A program made the position numbers and the translations under genes. DNA of 64,000 nt from Hyphomicrobium sp. ghe19 (GTDB taxonomy: Bacteria; Pseudomonadota; Alphaproteobacteria; Rhizobiales; Hyphomicrobiaceae): contig NZ_LR743509.1 in NCBI RefSeq assembly GCF_902712875.1, forward strand, positions 1,550,001-1,614,000. The letters are read 5' to 3'. Under the pieces are notes generated by a model. That model made no database searches and was not told the origin of the DNA. It worked only from the letters and a program-made list of their open reading frames with translations. Shown piece after piece: positions 9,267 to 17,640 of this stretch; the first letter of the stretch is position 1, and the number at the start of each line of letters is the position of its first letter.

Positions 9267-9508
9267 TCGGGCTCATCACGTTCTTTGGCACGCTCTGGGG
9301 CCGTGCTGCGGTTGCGGGCGGCATCTGTGCAGCGCTGGCCGGCGCATGGCTTGGGTTTGCATGGCACTACGAAAAGAAAGGCGAGTCCCGCGTATTGGCG
9401 AAGATCGAACAACGGACCACGCAAAATGTCGAGAAAGCTACTGCCGCACGCAAGTCTGTCGAGAGCGTTCCTGCTGATCGGCTTAATGATCAGTTCCGCC
9501 GGGATTAG
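9263..9508 (+). CDS. Inner-membrane spanin (Rz-like)
   Basis: 81 residues from ATG 9263, overlapping the endolysin stop (ATGA). One N-terminal transmembrane helix (about residues 12-32, AAVAGGICAALAGAWLGFAW) precedes a charged periplasmic coiled-coil-like tail. This is the architecture of an i-spanin, which links inner to outer membrane at the last step of lysis. The gene for the partner lipoprotein overlaps its 3' half in another frame. Family similarity is structural rather than sequence-based. Confidence 0.75.
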   Translation: MIGLITFFGTLWGRAAVAGGICAALAGAWLGFAWHYEKKGESRVLAKIEQRTTQNVEKATAARKSVESVPADRLNDQFRRD

Positions 9509-9671
9509 CGGCTGCGCATCGGTGCCGGTCGATTCCGGGTGCAAGTCATTTGGCCCGATCGGTTGGTCGAAGAAAGACACCGAACCAACGCAGCGCGCGG
9601 TGGTCGCCCACAACAAGGCGTATCTCGCGATATGCCCGGCGCCCAAGCAGACAGCATCCATTTATCCGTGA
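9426..9671 (+). CDS. Outer-membrane spanin lipoprotein (Rz1-like)
   Basis: 81 residues in the +1-type alternative frame. It starts at ATG 9426 inside the i-spanin gene and runs past its end. A signal peptide with lipobox (SAGISGC, Cys at about residue 31) predicts lipid modification. A short tail follows with the block IGWSKKD and the AHNKAYLAIC motif I recall from many alphaproteobacterial prophage o-spanins. Overlapping i-/o-spanin genes after an endolysin are the classic lysis arrangement. Confidence 0.8.
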   Translation: MSRKLLPHASLSRAFLLIGLMISSAGISGCASVPVDSGCKSFGPIGWSKKDTEPTQRAVVAHNKAYLAICPAPKQTASIYP

Positions 9672-9679
9672 GGCGCTAG

Positions 9680-11269
9680 ATGCCAGGAATGATCCCCCGC
9701 CAACTTCTCGACCAATACCACCCTGAAGAAAGTGACCCGACATACCGCATGTCGATGTTGCCCTTCGGGACCTATCCGAACGCAGACGGGCAGGGAGAGC
9801 ATCTCGGCTTCGCCATGCCTGGAATGATTCAGGAGCCCATCAACGCCCTCATGCGGCTTGGTCAAAACTCAAGATTTGACGACGGAAGGCTCGGTATCCC
9901 AAACCCTGAGAACCTCGATAACCAGCATGATACGGCAACGCTGATTGAATCTCTCTTTGGAGGGAATGCAACGCGTGGGGCTGGAGCGACGGTAGAGAGC
10001 GCAGCGGCTCATGCGTTGCCTGAGACGCCAACTGCAATCCGAGCGTATCACGGGACGGGTGCTCCGATCACCGGAGACAAGTTCGACGCTGCGCTTTCAA
10101 AGGATATCGGCCCCCATTTCGGCACTCCTGAGCAGGCAAACAACTTTGCACTACGTCGTTCGGATCGAGAGGGCAATGAAGGGACTGTCTATCCCGCAGA
10201 TCTGCACTTTCAGAACCCGGTGGAATTGCCAGATCAATACACTTGGCAACCGTGGAAGGTGGCGCGAACAATCGAGGGGCTTTATCCGCAATATGCTGGG
10301 CTTGAGGACCGCGTGCTGTCCGCCCCGCATGAGGCTCAGAAGGCGGAATTTCTCCAAGCTCTCAATGATCATGGCATCGACGGCATTAAATACCACAATG
10401 CCATGCTCGGCGAAGGCGTAGGCCCGTCCTACATTGCCACTAAACCCGGCACCGTCACTTCCCCACTCACCGGAGAAACCCTCTTCTCCGACACCGGTAA
10501 GCCTTCAATACTAGGTGCTGCTGTTGCTGGGGCGGAGAGACCGGGCTTTGATGTTTGGCATGGTTCGCCGCATGACTTCGATAAGTTCGATCTGTCTAAG
10601 ATCGGGACCGGAGAGGGCAATCAAGCGTTCGGCCACGGCCTCTACTTCGCGGAGCATCCTAGCGTTGCAAAGGAATATCAGGCCGCGCTATCGGGAGATG
10701 ACCCGGGCTATCTGTATCAGGCGCGCGTCGCTACAAATCCAGATCAATTCATGGATCTCGATAAGGCACTGAGCGAGCAGCCGGAGAGCGTCCGGAATGC
10801 TCTGATGTCGGAGCCGGTCACGGCAGCAATTCGAGATATGTACAGCAGCCACGCCTATCCTAGCGGGGACGGCTTTTATGTCAAAACACCCGGCGGTTCG
10901 AGTGGCGGCTTTAGAACGGAGGCCGACGCCCTTACCTATATGGAAGAAGCTCGAAGTAAAGCGAACGCAGCACGCAGCTTCGCGGATTACAATGCGCCGT
11001 ACCTGATGGCGTCCTTTCGAGATAAACCCGCAATGGCGAGCGCCATGAAGGAGGCGGGCATTCCGGGCGTCCGCTATCTCGACTCGGGGTCGCGGGAGGG
11101 CGGGACCGCCTCTCACAACTACGTCGTCTTCGATGACAACCTTGTGGACACCCTCCACAAGTGGCGCGGAGATCAGCAGCTTTACAGCGGCGGCCCCACG
11201 CCATCCCTCTGGGGCAATGCCCTCTCACAAGATCAAAACGACCCGAGAAATTCTTTCTTCAATTACTAA
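9680..11269 (+). CDS. Phage protein with two tandem ADP-ribosyltransferase-like domains
   Basis: 529 residues. After about 110 variable residues there are two regions that resemble ART domains of phage polyvalent proteins. The first is about residues 115-260 (AYHGTGAPI start, HFGTPEQANNFA, then LHFQNPVELPD). The second is about 290-500 (VWHGSPHDFDKFDLSKIG start, GHGLYFAE, and a closing NYVVFDD). Such domains use NAD to ADP-ribosylate targets or, if inactive, act as binding folds. No signal peptide. It follows the lysis cassette, a position typical of accessory genes or of proteins injected with the genome. Domain identity rests on motif memory. Confidence 0.7.
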   Translation: MPGMIPRQLLDQYHPEESDPTYRMSMLPFGTYPNADGQGEHLGFAMPGMIQEPINALMRLGQNSRFDDGRLGIPNPENLDNQHDTATLIESLFGGNATRGAGATVESAAAHALPETPTAIRAYHGTGAPITGDKFDAALSKDIGPHFGTPEQANNFALRRSDREGNEGTVYPADLHFQNPVELPDQYTWQPWKVARTIEGLYPQYAGLEDRVLSAPHEAQKAEFLQALNDHGIDGIKYHNAMLGEGVGPSYIATKPGTVTSPLTGETLFSDTGKPSILGAAVAGAERPGFDVWHGSPHDFDKFDLSKIGTGEGNQAFGHGLYFAEHPSVAKEYQAALSGDDPGYLYQARVATNPDQFMDLDKALSEQPESVRNALMSEPVTAAIRDMYSSHAYPSGDGFYVKTPGGSSGGFRTEADALTYMEEARSKANAARSFADYNAPYLMASFRDKPAMASAMKEAGIPGVRYLDSGSREGGTASHNYVVFDDNLVDTLHKWRGDQQLYSGGPTPSLWGNALSQDQNDPRNSFFNY

Positions 11270-11311
11270 CCGCGTGCATGCGTCCCCAACCCGGACGAAA
11301 GACCATGAACT

Positions 11312-11575
11312 ATGAAACGAGATTGGACGGGCTCATCGCCCAAGCCGTTCAACGGAACAGAGATGGATGTGCCTGGGGTGCTCCTCAACCACGAGGGGCG
11401 GATTTCGAGCACGGAAACTCTCGTGGAAACCCTTATGGAGCGGAAGCCGGAGCGCCCCCGGTTCGAAGTGAAGGACCTCGCGAGTTTCCTACCTGGCGCG
11501 ATCGCTCTGCTCCTGGCCTTGCTCGGAAAAATAACGTGGCTCCAGTTTCTCGGCGCCACTGGGTCTGGTCACTAG
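11312..11575 (+). CDS. Small phage membrane protein
   Basis: 87 residues with a helical, charged middle (about residues 30-52) and one strong hydrophobic helix near the end (SFLPGAIALLLALLGKITWL). An internal ATG at 11363 is an alternative start and gives a cleaner product. A second frame (from ATG 11305, ending at 11643) overlaps it completely, but its Arg/Pro/Gly-rich content looks non-coding until a late hydrophobic tail. It might be a holin-type or membrane accessory protein; this is undecided. Confidence 0.45.
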   Translation: MKRDWTGSSPKPFNGTEMDVPGVLLNHEGRISSTETLVETLMERKPERPRFEVKDLASFLPGAIALLLALLGKITWLQFLGATGSGH

Positions 11576-11686
11576 GATGGGCGTTCAGCTTTATGACCTG
11601 CGCCTATGTCGGGTGGCAGATCGTTTGGAGCCTGAGCACCTGACATCGCATCCAGCACGTCACTGATAGCCTTTAGCTCTTCTTCT

Positions 11687-12154
11687 TTACGGCCGCCGAA
11701 AGCCCGCTATCGCTAGATTGTGCGCCATCCTCATCTTCTCAACTATATCCGGATCCATCGCCCCGCCACGCCAAGACTTGTCAAAAAGGTACGCCCACTC
11801 CGAAGTTGTCGGCTGACGACCTCCCATCGCGCGCATGATGTCACGCGTTTCTGGTTCAAGGTTCGGATCGATCAGGTAAGCAAAACCGGTCCCGCCGTTG
11901 CCACCACTGGCATTGCGAATGCCGCCCTGTCCCCCACAGATCCCACCGTAAACGACACTTAACTGGCCATTGCCGCCAGGGAGATCGGTTGCTTGGACTA
12001 CCCCAAGCTTGGCCGCCTCTTCCGCCTCCATCCTATAAGCGGCTTCAGACCAAGGCACTTTAGGGTCAAGCGACGACCCGCCACCGCTGCTGACTCTGCC
12101 GCTGCCACCTGCCGGGACATATCCCCAACCGCCTGCTTTATTGGTCATGATCAC
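11687..12154 (-). CDS. Hypothetical Gly-rich prophage protein
   Basis: About 155 residues, read leftward. An AGGAG site precedes two candidate starts, GTG 12154 and ATG 12148, and either is possible. The middle third is dominated by Gly, Ser and Asn runs, while the last 60 residues look like an ordinary helical domain (PETRDIMRAMGG onward). It converges on the rightward late operon and heads a run of leftward genes that may be the other transcription unit of the prophage. No function recognised. Confidence 0.5.
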   Translation of the reverse strand: MIMTNKAGGWGYVPAGGSGRVSSGGGSSLDPKVPWSEAAYRMEAEEAAKLGVVQATDLPGGNGQLSVVYGGICGGQGGIRNASGGNGGTGFAYLIDPNLEPETRDIMRAMGGRQPTTSEWAYLFDKSWRGGAMDPDIVEKMRMAHNLAIAGFRRP

Positions 12155-12224
12155 AATTCTCCTTTTCCATTTTCTAGATAGGGTCGGAGGGTGGTTAGGG
12201 CGGTGAGAAGGTCAGATGTCTGAA

Positions 12225-12389
12225 TTATGCGTACCACTTATCGACCTTCTCCCATTCGGCCACGACGTTCTCATATCCGAGAGAGCGCAACAATTCGCAC
12301 AGGACGTCGTCAGCATCAGCGTGCGCCCTCTCAGTGTCCCCGGTCTCCTGAGCTTGCTTGAGCTTTGCCATTGCTTCCTCTGCCGTCAT
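12225..12389 (-). CDS. Small helical prophage protein (54 aa)
   Basis: ATG at 12389 overlaps the upstream stop (ATGA), with AGGAG 9 bases before it; a GTG at 12410 would swallow that ribosome-binding site. The product is acidic and helical, ending in LGYENVVAEWEKVDKWYA, a type of short conserved tail I recall from rhizobial phage genomes. Role unknown. Confidence 0.6.
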   Translation of the reverse strand: MTAEEAMAKLKQAQETGDTERAHADADDVLCELLRSLGYENVVAEWEKVDKWYA

Positions 12390-12637
12390 CGCCTCAGTCT
12401 CCTTTTCCACTCTCGTTCAATTTCCAAAAACAATCGCACCTTCGTCTTCCCGCATTGCTCACACCGGAACACATACCGATTTGCGATCTCTTCCCAGGGT
12501 AGCTCTCTAGGGAACCCAGAGAGATCAACAACTCGTTTTGGAAGGCACGGGTAATCACGATCTGATTTGCACTCAATGTAGAGGATGCGACCGCTCGTTA
12601 TCAGATCACCGACTGTTTTCTTGGCGTTGAGGTTCAC
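12386..12637 (-). CDS. Small zinc-ribbon-like prophage protein
   Basis: 83 residues from a GTG start. The leader reads MNLNAKKTVGDL, closely matching the leader of the next upstream gene. A CEQC motif (about residue 60) followed by Gly-Lys-Thr-Lys resembles one half of a zinc ribbon; a second Cys pair is not evident, so metal binding is uncertain. Coupled by ATGA overlap to the downstream 54-residue gene. Probably a DNA- or RNA-associated early protein, by analogy only. Confidence 0.6.
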   Translation of the reverse strand: MNLNAKKTVGDLITSGRILYIECKSDRDYPCLPKRVVDLSGFPRELPWEEIANRYVFRCEQCGKTKVRLFLEIEREWKRRLRR

Positions 12638-12640
12638 TGG

Positions 12641-12904
12641 TTATTCCGGTAGGCCGTCGTAACAGCCATCGCAGAGGAAGTGCATTGTGGGCTTGAACAT
12701 GTCAGCCACTCTGCGCGGCTTATCGCGTCCACCGCGCAGAAGCTCGCCGCACTTCCCACAGCACGTCAGCTGTTTAATGCTCCCCCAAAATCCCGGCGCG
12801 TTAATCGCCCAATTCTCGGTGCTTTCCATGGCGACCGTCCTTCTCCAATTCTTAGTCAGCTGATTTTCGAGGTCGCCTATGGTGCGCTTGGCGGTGAGGG
12901 TCAT
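12641..12904 (-). CDS. Small Cys-rich prophage protein sharing a leader with its neighbour
   Basis: 87 residues from ATG 12904. It begins MTLTAKRTIGDL, paralogous to the N-terminus of the following gene, and carries CCGKC (about residues 48-52) and CDGC (about residues 78-81), a plausible four-Cys zinc site. The shared leader suggests duplication or a common docking or regulatory segment. First gene of the leftward trio, close to the attachment-site scar. No specific function recognised. Confidence 0.6.
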   Translation of the reverse strand: MTLTAKRTIGDLENQLTKNWRRTVAMESTENWAINAPGFWGSIKQLTCCGKCGELLRGGRDKPRRVADMFKPTMHFLCDGCYDGLPE

Positions 12905-12941
12905 GGGCCACTTCTAGTGTTTGCAAGTTCCCTAAAGAGTC

Positions 12942-13520
12942 TCAATGCGTTCCGGACCCGGTGCAAACACTTTCTACAAGATTTCCAAGATCATAGGTCC
13001 AATTCATCTGCTTTGGGAGCAGAGGGTCGCGTGTTCGAATCATGTCGCCCCGACCAATCTTTTCAGAGACTTGCTGTTCGGCGCCCGGGTGCGTTGTACA
13101 AGATGAGCGGTCTTGTTGTACAAATTCGGTTCGCTCTGCGTTCTCCCACTTCGCGATCGCAACCACCGCCAGTCTTCTCTGGCTGACCTCTCGGGCGTAG
13201 TGTTCGACCATCTCAAAGCTCTGGCCTGTGATCGATGCTACCTCGGCCGTTGTGCATCCAGCCTCCAGCAGCATCACCACCGCGCTTTTCCGGAGCCCGC
13301 GGAAGGCCAGCCGTTCCGGGAGCGCCATCCTTTCAAGAACTCGGCCCCATGACGTCCTGAAGCCATCCTGGGTCCATGGGGTGCCATGCGAGTTAGTCGC
13401 GATGTAGATCGACCGGCGGGGTACCTCTGCCAGTATCTGGGCAAGCGCACGATGGATCGGAATCCAAACCCGAGCGTCTGTCTTCTCTTGGGTGACCGAC
13501 ACAACTCCATGGCTATGCAA
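12942..13520 (-). pseudogene. Tyrosine recombinase/integrase remnant (C-terminal half)
   Basis: Read leftward, about 150 residues match the catalytic C-terminal part of phage integrases: QEKTDARVWIPIH, then FRGLRKSAVVMLLEAG, ITGQSFEMVEHYARE with the nucleophile Tyr. The N-terminal DNA-binding and core region with the first catalytic Arg is missing, and no proper start codon exists (the earliest is TTG 13520). The HxxR box reads RGLR and the next His/Trp position reads Gln, so key residues are lost. The last ~35 codons are simply the antisense of the tRNA-Pro scar. Probably the debris of a second integrated element. Confidence 0.8.
13006..13056 (+). other. Prophage attachment-site scar: 3' half of tRNA-Pro(TGG)
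   Basis: Bases 13006-13056 reproduce the anticodon arm (loop CTTTGGGAG, anticodon TGG), variable loop, T arm (TTCGAAT loop) and acceptor strand ending GCCCCGACCA of tRNA-Pro. The D-arm half is absent; unrelated sequence lies upstream. The T-stem differs from the usual gene but still pairs. A 3' tRNA half beside an integrase and a phage module is the standard trace of site-specific integration. The intact tRNA-Pro should lie to the left, outside the window, if the prophage is bounded by this repeat. Confidence 0.85.
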
Positions 13521-13602
13521 CCAAGCTCTTCTCTCGCCGGCGCGACGCCGAGATAAAATACAGGATGGAATGAGGACTTCGACGAAGCGCGCCGCTTGCG
13601 GA

Positions 13603-15102
13603 CTAGCCCGACGGTCTTTGTCCGCTAACCTGCTTTCGAATTACTCGCCAGCCGATAACCGTACCCGTAACTGATATGACGAGACCTGCAGAAATAAGAG
13701 ACCACATTATAAGGTCCCACAAGGGACGGTTGTGCAGAAGGATCGGCAAGTCGAAATCATGAAATAGATTGAAGACCCACCGGTACGTTCTCTGGCTGCG
13801 ATCCTGGATCGAGAGGATTTTTCCGTTTGCTGGATCGAGATGCACCCAGGTCGAGCCGGGATCGTCGAAGCCGACGCGGAGAACCGGAAATTGCCGAACG
13901 ATGCGATGCGAATACCAGTAGACGTCTTCCTCTTCCAGTCGCTCGCGAAGAACGATCCGGCTTTCTGGCAGTAGCCGCTGTGCCGCGTGCGCGATCTGAT
14001 TATCGCCAAGAGCGAGCGGTGCGCCGTCTGATCCGCGCGCCACTGTGCGGTGTTTCCCATCGCTCACTACGGCAATGGGCTCATTTCCAAGCCAGCTGAA
14101 CGAAACGTCCTTTGCTCCAGCGGGAAGAAGACCACGAAGTTGCGCGATCGTTAGGCGAAACGGCTCAGGCTGGTCGGCGTAGTACGACGGAATGTTTCCG
14201 AACAACGGCGGCAGCGTGCTGAACAGACCGAATGGACCGACCGACAGCCAACCTGTCGCGATCCAGGTGGTCAAGAAAAGGCCACCGATCAAGCCGGAGA
14301 GATGATGCCATTTCAACCAGCCTCGGAAGGGTGTGATGCGGCCGTGTGCATAACGTTGCAACACGCGGAGACGGACGATACCGAGCCATAATCCAGCGAC
14401 GGCGACGATGATCACCGGGCCTGACAGCCACATGACAACCTGGCGCCAAAGCTCGCCGTTCGAGCGAATGGCTGTGAAGTAAATCCAGTGCGGGATTGAG
14501 CCGAGATAATTCCAGAACCGCGTAGATCGTGTCGTCCTCTGGACGATCTCACCGGTGTGCGAGGAGACGTAAATCTCCGTCCCGGCGCCGTCATCGAGCA
14601 CAAAAAGATAAAGAGGGCGATGGATGTTGAAGGTCGACGTCGTGGTCCACTGATCGCGATCGACAGTGTCCTCGTAGCGAATAGCTTGTCCGGGAAACAT
14701 CTCGGCAAGATGTGATCTTGCGTCTTCGACGCTCACGGCATTGATGAGTTTGCCATCGAGAGCCGAGACAGCGACGGACGTCGTAATGCCCGCAATACGA
14801 TAGACAGGCTCGCTTCCCCACATCTCCAATCGGAAGAGGGCGGGGAGGCTTGGCACATTCGCTGTCTCGAACGCATTGCCGGGCGTCACCGCGATACGCG
14901 AAGCGTCTAATGGATGGAGCGTTGCCACGCGATCGGCATCCGTCCAGGCCGGATAGGGGACGTACATCATCACGAGGCCGGACGTGAACCACATCACGCA
15001 GAGAAGACACGCGGCAACGCCGACCCAGCGGTGCAGGATGCTCAACCAGCGTAGGCCGATTTTGATTACTGGAGATGAAGCGTTGGTGGCTTCTCCGGTC
15101 AT
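13603..15102 (-). CDS. PepSY-associated transmembrane protein
   Basis: 499 residues. One N-terminal helix after LRWLSILHRWVGV (about 20-48), a large periplasmic part with PepSY-like segments (about 55-200), two helices in the middle (about 210-300, with the WHHLSGLIGG motif), another periplasmic region and a final helix (about 455-490). This is the layout of the PepSY_TM family, found beside TonB receptors and often linked to ferric-siderophore or metal reduction. It lies 54 bases downstream of the TonB receptor gene, likely the same riboswitch-controlled transcript. Its stop is about 80 bases from the integrase remnant, marking the prophage-chromosome border. Confidence 0.85.
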   Translation of the reverse strand: MTGEATNASSPVIKIGLRWLSILHRWVGVAACLLCVMWFTSGLVMMYVPYPAWTDADRVATLHPLDASRIAVTPGNAFETANVPSLPALFRLEMWGSEPVYRIAGITTSVAVSALDGKLINAVSVEDARSHLAEMFPGQAIRYEDTVDRDQWTTTSTFNIHRPLYLFVLDDGAGTEIYVSSHTGEIVQRTTRSTRFWNYLGSIPHWIYFTAIRSNGELWRQVVMWLSGPVIIVAVAGLWLGIVRLRVLQRYAHGRITPFRGWLKWHHLSGLIGGLFLTTWIATGWLSVGPFGLFSTLPPLFGNIPSYYADQPEPFRLTIAQLRGLLPAGAKDVSFSWLGNEPIAVVSDGKHRTVARGSDGAPLALGDNQIAHAAQRLLPESRIVLRERLEEEDVYWYSHRIVRQFPVLRVGFDDPGSTWVHLDPANGKILSIQDRSQRTYRWVFNLFHDFDLPILLHNRPLWDLIMWSLISAGLVISVTGTVIGWRVIRKQVSGQRPSG

Positions 15103-15156
15103 GGGGCGACTTCCTCTTGCACCGGAAGTGGGTGGTGGCTCGCGCCACCAGCCAAA

Positions 15157-17514
15157 TCAGAACTTGACGGTCATCGCGCCGGAGAACGTGCGGGGTTGGC
15201 CGAGATAGCCTTGCAGGCCACCGTAACCGCCCGAAGCCGGGTCGTCGTACTTCAGGTATTGTGCGTAGACCTTATCGAACACGTTCTGCACGCGGAAATC
15301 GATTGTCGTCCAATCTGTCGGTTTCCACTGCAGGCCGGCGTTGACGATCGTGTAGGCGGGGCGTTTCACTGTGTTGTCAAAGTTCTCGAACGACGACCCG
15401 ATATACTGCAGGCCGCCGCTGGCCTGCCAGCCACGCGCGAACGCCCAGGTCAGCCAGAGATTGGCTGTTTGTTCAGGGATAAGGATCGGCGTTTTGCCGC
15501 TGTAGTCGGTCACCGCGAACGTTGAGAAATCGATGTACTGGAAATCGTCATACTGAGCTTTCAGCCACGCCGCGTTTGCATCGACTCGCCACCCATACCC
15601 AAGTTCAAGTCCGCCCGATGCTTCGACGCCGTACGACGACTGTTGGCCGATCTGCTGAAACTGATAGGAAGCGTCGAGCACGATAAGATCGTTTTTCTCG
15701 ATACGATATCCAGCGAGCGTCCATTCGCCCCTTCCGTTCCAGAACGATTGCTTCACTCCAACTTCAATCTGGTTGCCCGTTGTGAGGTTGAAATTCGCGA
15801 AGTTCTTCGCCAGATCGAGCAGCGGTACGTTGATCGGGTCTGACGCAACCGAATATTGCCCGTAGATCGCGAAGTTTTTCACCGGCTCAAAGACCGCGCC
15901 GACGCGCCACCCAAGGGCGCCAAAAGTCTTTTCGAAACTCTGGCTAAGGCTGACGTCTTCGCGTTCGATTGTTGGCGCGTCAAAGCGGACACCGCCGACG
16001 ACGGTCAGGTTGTCGAGAAGATGAATGCGGTTTTCCGCGAATACGCCATACTCGGTCAGCTCGGACTTGTATTTCGGGTCGAGCTGATTGGGGTTCGGGA
16101 AGAGACCGCGGTCGAAATGATAGGGATCGAGCGAGTTGGACTCGAACGGAATGTAGTTGGCATATCCGAAGCGCGTTCGCGTCACGTCAACCCCGACCAC
16201 GGATTCATTGGCGAATCCGAGCACACGGGTTCGCAACGTTGCGTCGCTTCGCGATCCGATCTGATCCTGCTGTTGAACGATATGGATATAACCGCTGCGG
16301 TCGACGTCGCCGGTGACCGGATTGAGGAAGTAGTCTTCCGCGTTGCGCCATTCGCGATTGCTGCTCGATATATACGCGATATTGCGGAACGACAGCGCGG
16401 AGCTCGGCGTGTACTCGGTCTTGAACTGGGTGAAATTGTCCTTGAACCGAATGCGGCTGTCGTAGACGTTGTAGTTCTTCTCGCGCAGGCTTTCGTCGAT
16501 TTCGCCGTCCCGGAACGGCGTTCCGAAGTAGCGCATCGGCTTCTGATCGCCGTAGTCCGTTGAAAGAGTGAACACGAGATTCGGCGCGGCCTGCAGCCTC
16601 AACGCGCCGGAAATCCCGAAGTTTTCTGAATGCCCGAGATCGACCCAGCCTTCCGAAGCGTCGCCGCTCACGTCGAAGCGATAGGAGAGCGCTTCGTTCA
16701 ACGGACCCGCGCTGTCGAGTGACAGGCGCCGCGTCATGTTCGAGTCGACGTAGACCTGCGCTTCATTCTCAAAGCCTGTCGTAATCGGCTTTTTCGGAAC
16801 AACGTTGATAACGCCGCCAATCGCGCCTTCACCGTAAAGAACGGAGGCGGGTCCGTGCAACACTTCGATGCGATCGACGGACCACATGTTGAACGGAAAT
16901 GTAACGTTGCCGCGGCCGGGCGATATGCGCGTTCCGTCATACAAGCGCACGACGGACCCGTTGCCCTGATAGCCGCGGCTCGCAAAGGCTTGCCCATAGA
17001 CCGGATTGGCGACACTGCTGAATCCCGGCGCATTATGGGTTATCGCATCCGTCACCGTGTCCTGGCCGCGGTCGCGGGCCATCTCGCCTGAGATCACAGA
17101 AACACTGGCCGGAGTTTCGAGTGGTGTTAGATCAAGCCTGCTGCCGGCAGTTGTCGGCACGTTGAGATTGAGCCCAGGCTTGGTCGGTGTGTTGACGCCG
17201 GTTCGTGCGGGATCCACCACCGGCTCCGCGGGTGTATCCGTGGCGCCCTGTTTCCCTTCACCAGTCTGCTTTTGTTGCGATAAGGTCTTCTTCTTTTTCT
17301 TTGAAGACGTGGTCGACTCTTGTCCACCGAGCACCGTGATGGGCGGCAAATTGCCAGGATTTTGCGAGTTTTCCGAAGGTTTTGCCTCTTGAGCGCACAG
17401 CGCGAGCGAGCTCGAAGTCATCGCTAGGGCGAACAGGCTGACGCGTGTGGAGACGACGAAACGACGTGAATTCGCGGCCCGCTGGGGCGGCAATTCGACA
17501 ATGAGATTTGACAT
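15157..17514 (-). CDS. TonB-dependent outer-membrane receptor (siderophore-type), riboswitch-controlled
   Basis: 785 residues. Signal peptide of about 42 residues, then a Lys-rich linker (a run of five Lys near residue 75). The plug domain spans about 130-260 (ASVSVISGEMARDRG, VDRIEVLHGPASVLYGEGAIGGVINVV) and a 22-strand-type barrel ends in a C-terminal Phe. The overall pattern is that of ferric-siderophore receptors such as FhuA/FpvA rather than BtuB. Yet a cobalamin riboswitch sits upstream, so the ligand may be a corrinoid or a compound related to cobalt or iron. It uses TonB-ExbBD energy for import. Confidence 0.9.
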   Translation of the reverse strand: MSNLIVELPPQRAANSRRFVVSTRVSLFALAMTSSSLALCAQEAKPSENSQNPGNLPPITVLGGQESTTSSKKKKKTLSQQKQTGEGKQGATDTPAEPVVDPARTGVNTPTKPGLNLNVPTTAGSRLDLTPLETPASVSVISGEMARDRGQDTVTDAITHNAPGFSSVANPVYGQAFASRGYQGNGSVVRLYDGTRISPGRGNVTFPFNMWSVDRIEVLHGPASVLYGEGAIGGVINVVPKKPITTGFENEAQVYVDSNMTRRLSLDSAGPLNEALSYRFDVSGDASEGWVDLGHSENFGISGALRLQAAPNLVFTLSTDYGDQKPMRYFGTPFRDGEIDESLREKNYNVYDSRIRFKDNFTQFKTEYTPSSALSFRNIAYISSSNREWRNAEDYFLNPVTGDVDRSGYIHIVQQQDQIGSRSDATLRTRVLGFANESVVGVDVTRTRFGYANYIPFESNSLDPYHFDRGLFPNPNQLDPKYKSELTEYGVFAENRIHLLDNLTVVGGVRFDAPTIEREDVSLSQSFEKTFGALGWRVGAVFEPVKNFAIYGQYSVASDPINVPLLDLAKNFANFNLTTGNQIEVGVKQSFWNGRGEWTLAGYRIEKNDLIVLDASYQFQQIGQQSSYGVEASGGLELGYGWRVDANAAWLKAQYDDFQYIDFSTFAVTDYSGKTPILIPEQTANLWLTWAFARGWQASGGLQYIGSSFENFDNTVKRPAYTIVNAGLQWKPTDWTTIDFRVQNVFDKVYAQYLKYDDPASGGYGGLQGYLGQPRTFSGAMTVKF

Positions 17515-17640
17515 AGATCCTGCGCGGTCGACGGTTGTGGCACGTCACCGCGAACGAAGCCGTCCCGAGTGCTGTTCTGCACTCAAGTCGTCAACGATCA
17601 GAACACCCCGTCTGATGCGTGCTCGCGTGTGACCACGACT

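Noticed and set aside
11161..11643. Alternative frame overlapping the small phage membrane gene
   Set aside because: Most of it is Arg/Pro/Gly-rich and overlaps the ART gene; only the last 40 codons look protein-like.
11577..11666. 30-codon frame after the small phage membrane gene
   Set aside because: Too short, no ribosome site beyond a single GG and no recognised homology, though its composition looks coding.
12942..13056. C-terminal part of the integrase frame encoding MIRTRDPLLPKQ-type residues
   Set aside because: It is the antisense of the tRNA-Pro 3' half, not protein-coding; such residues recur wherever an ORF runs backwards over tRNA-Pro.
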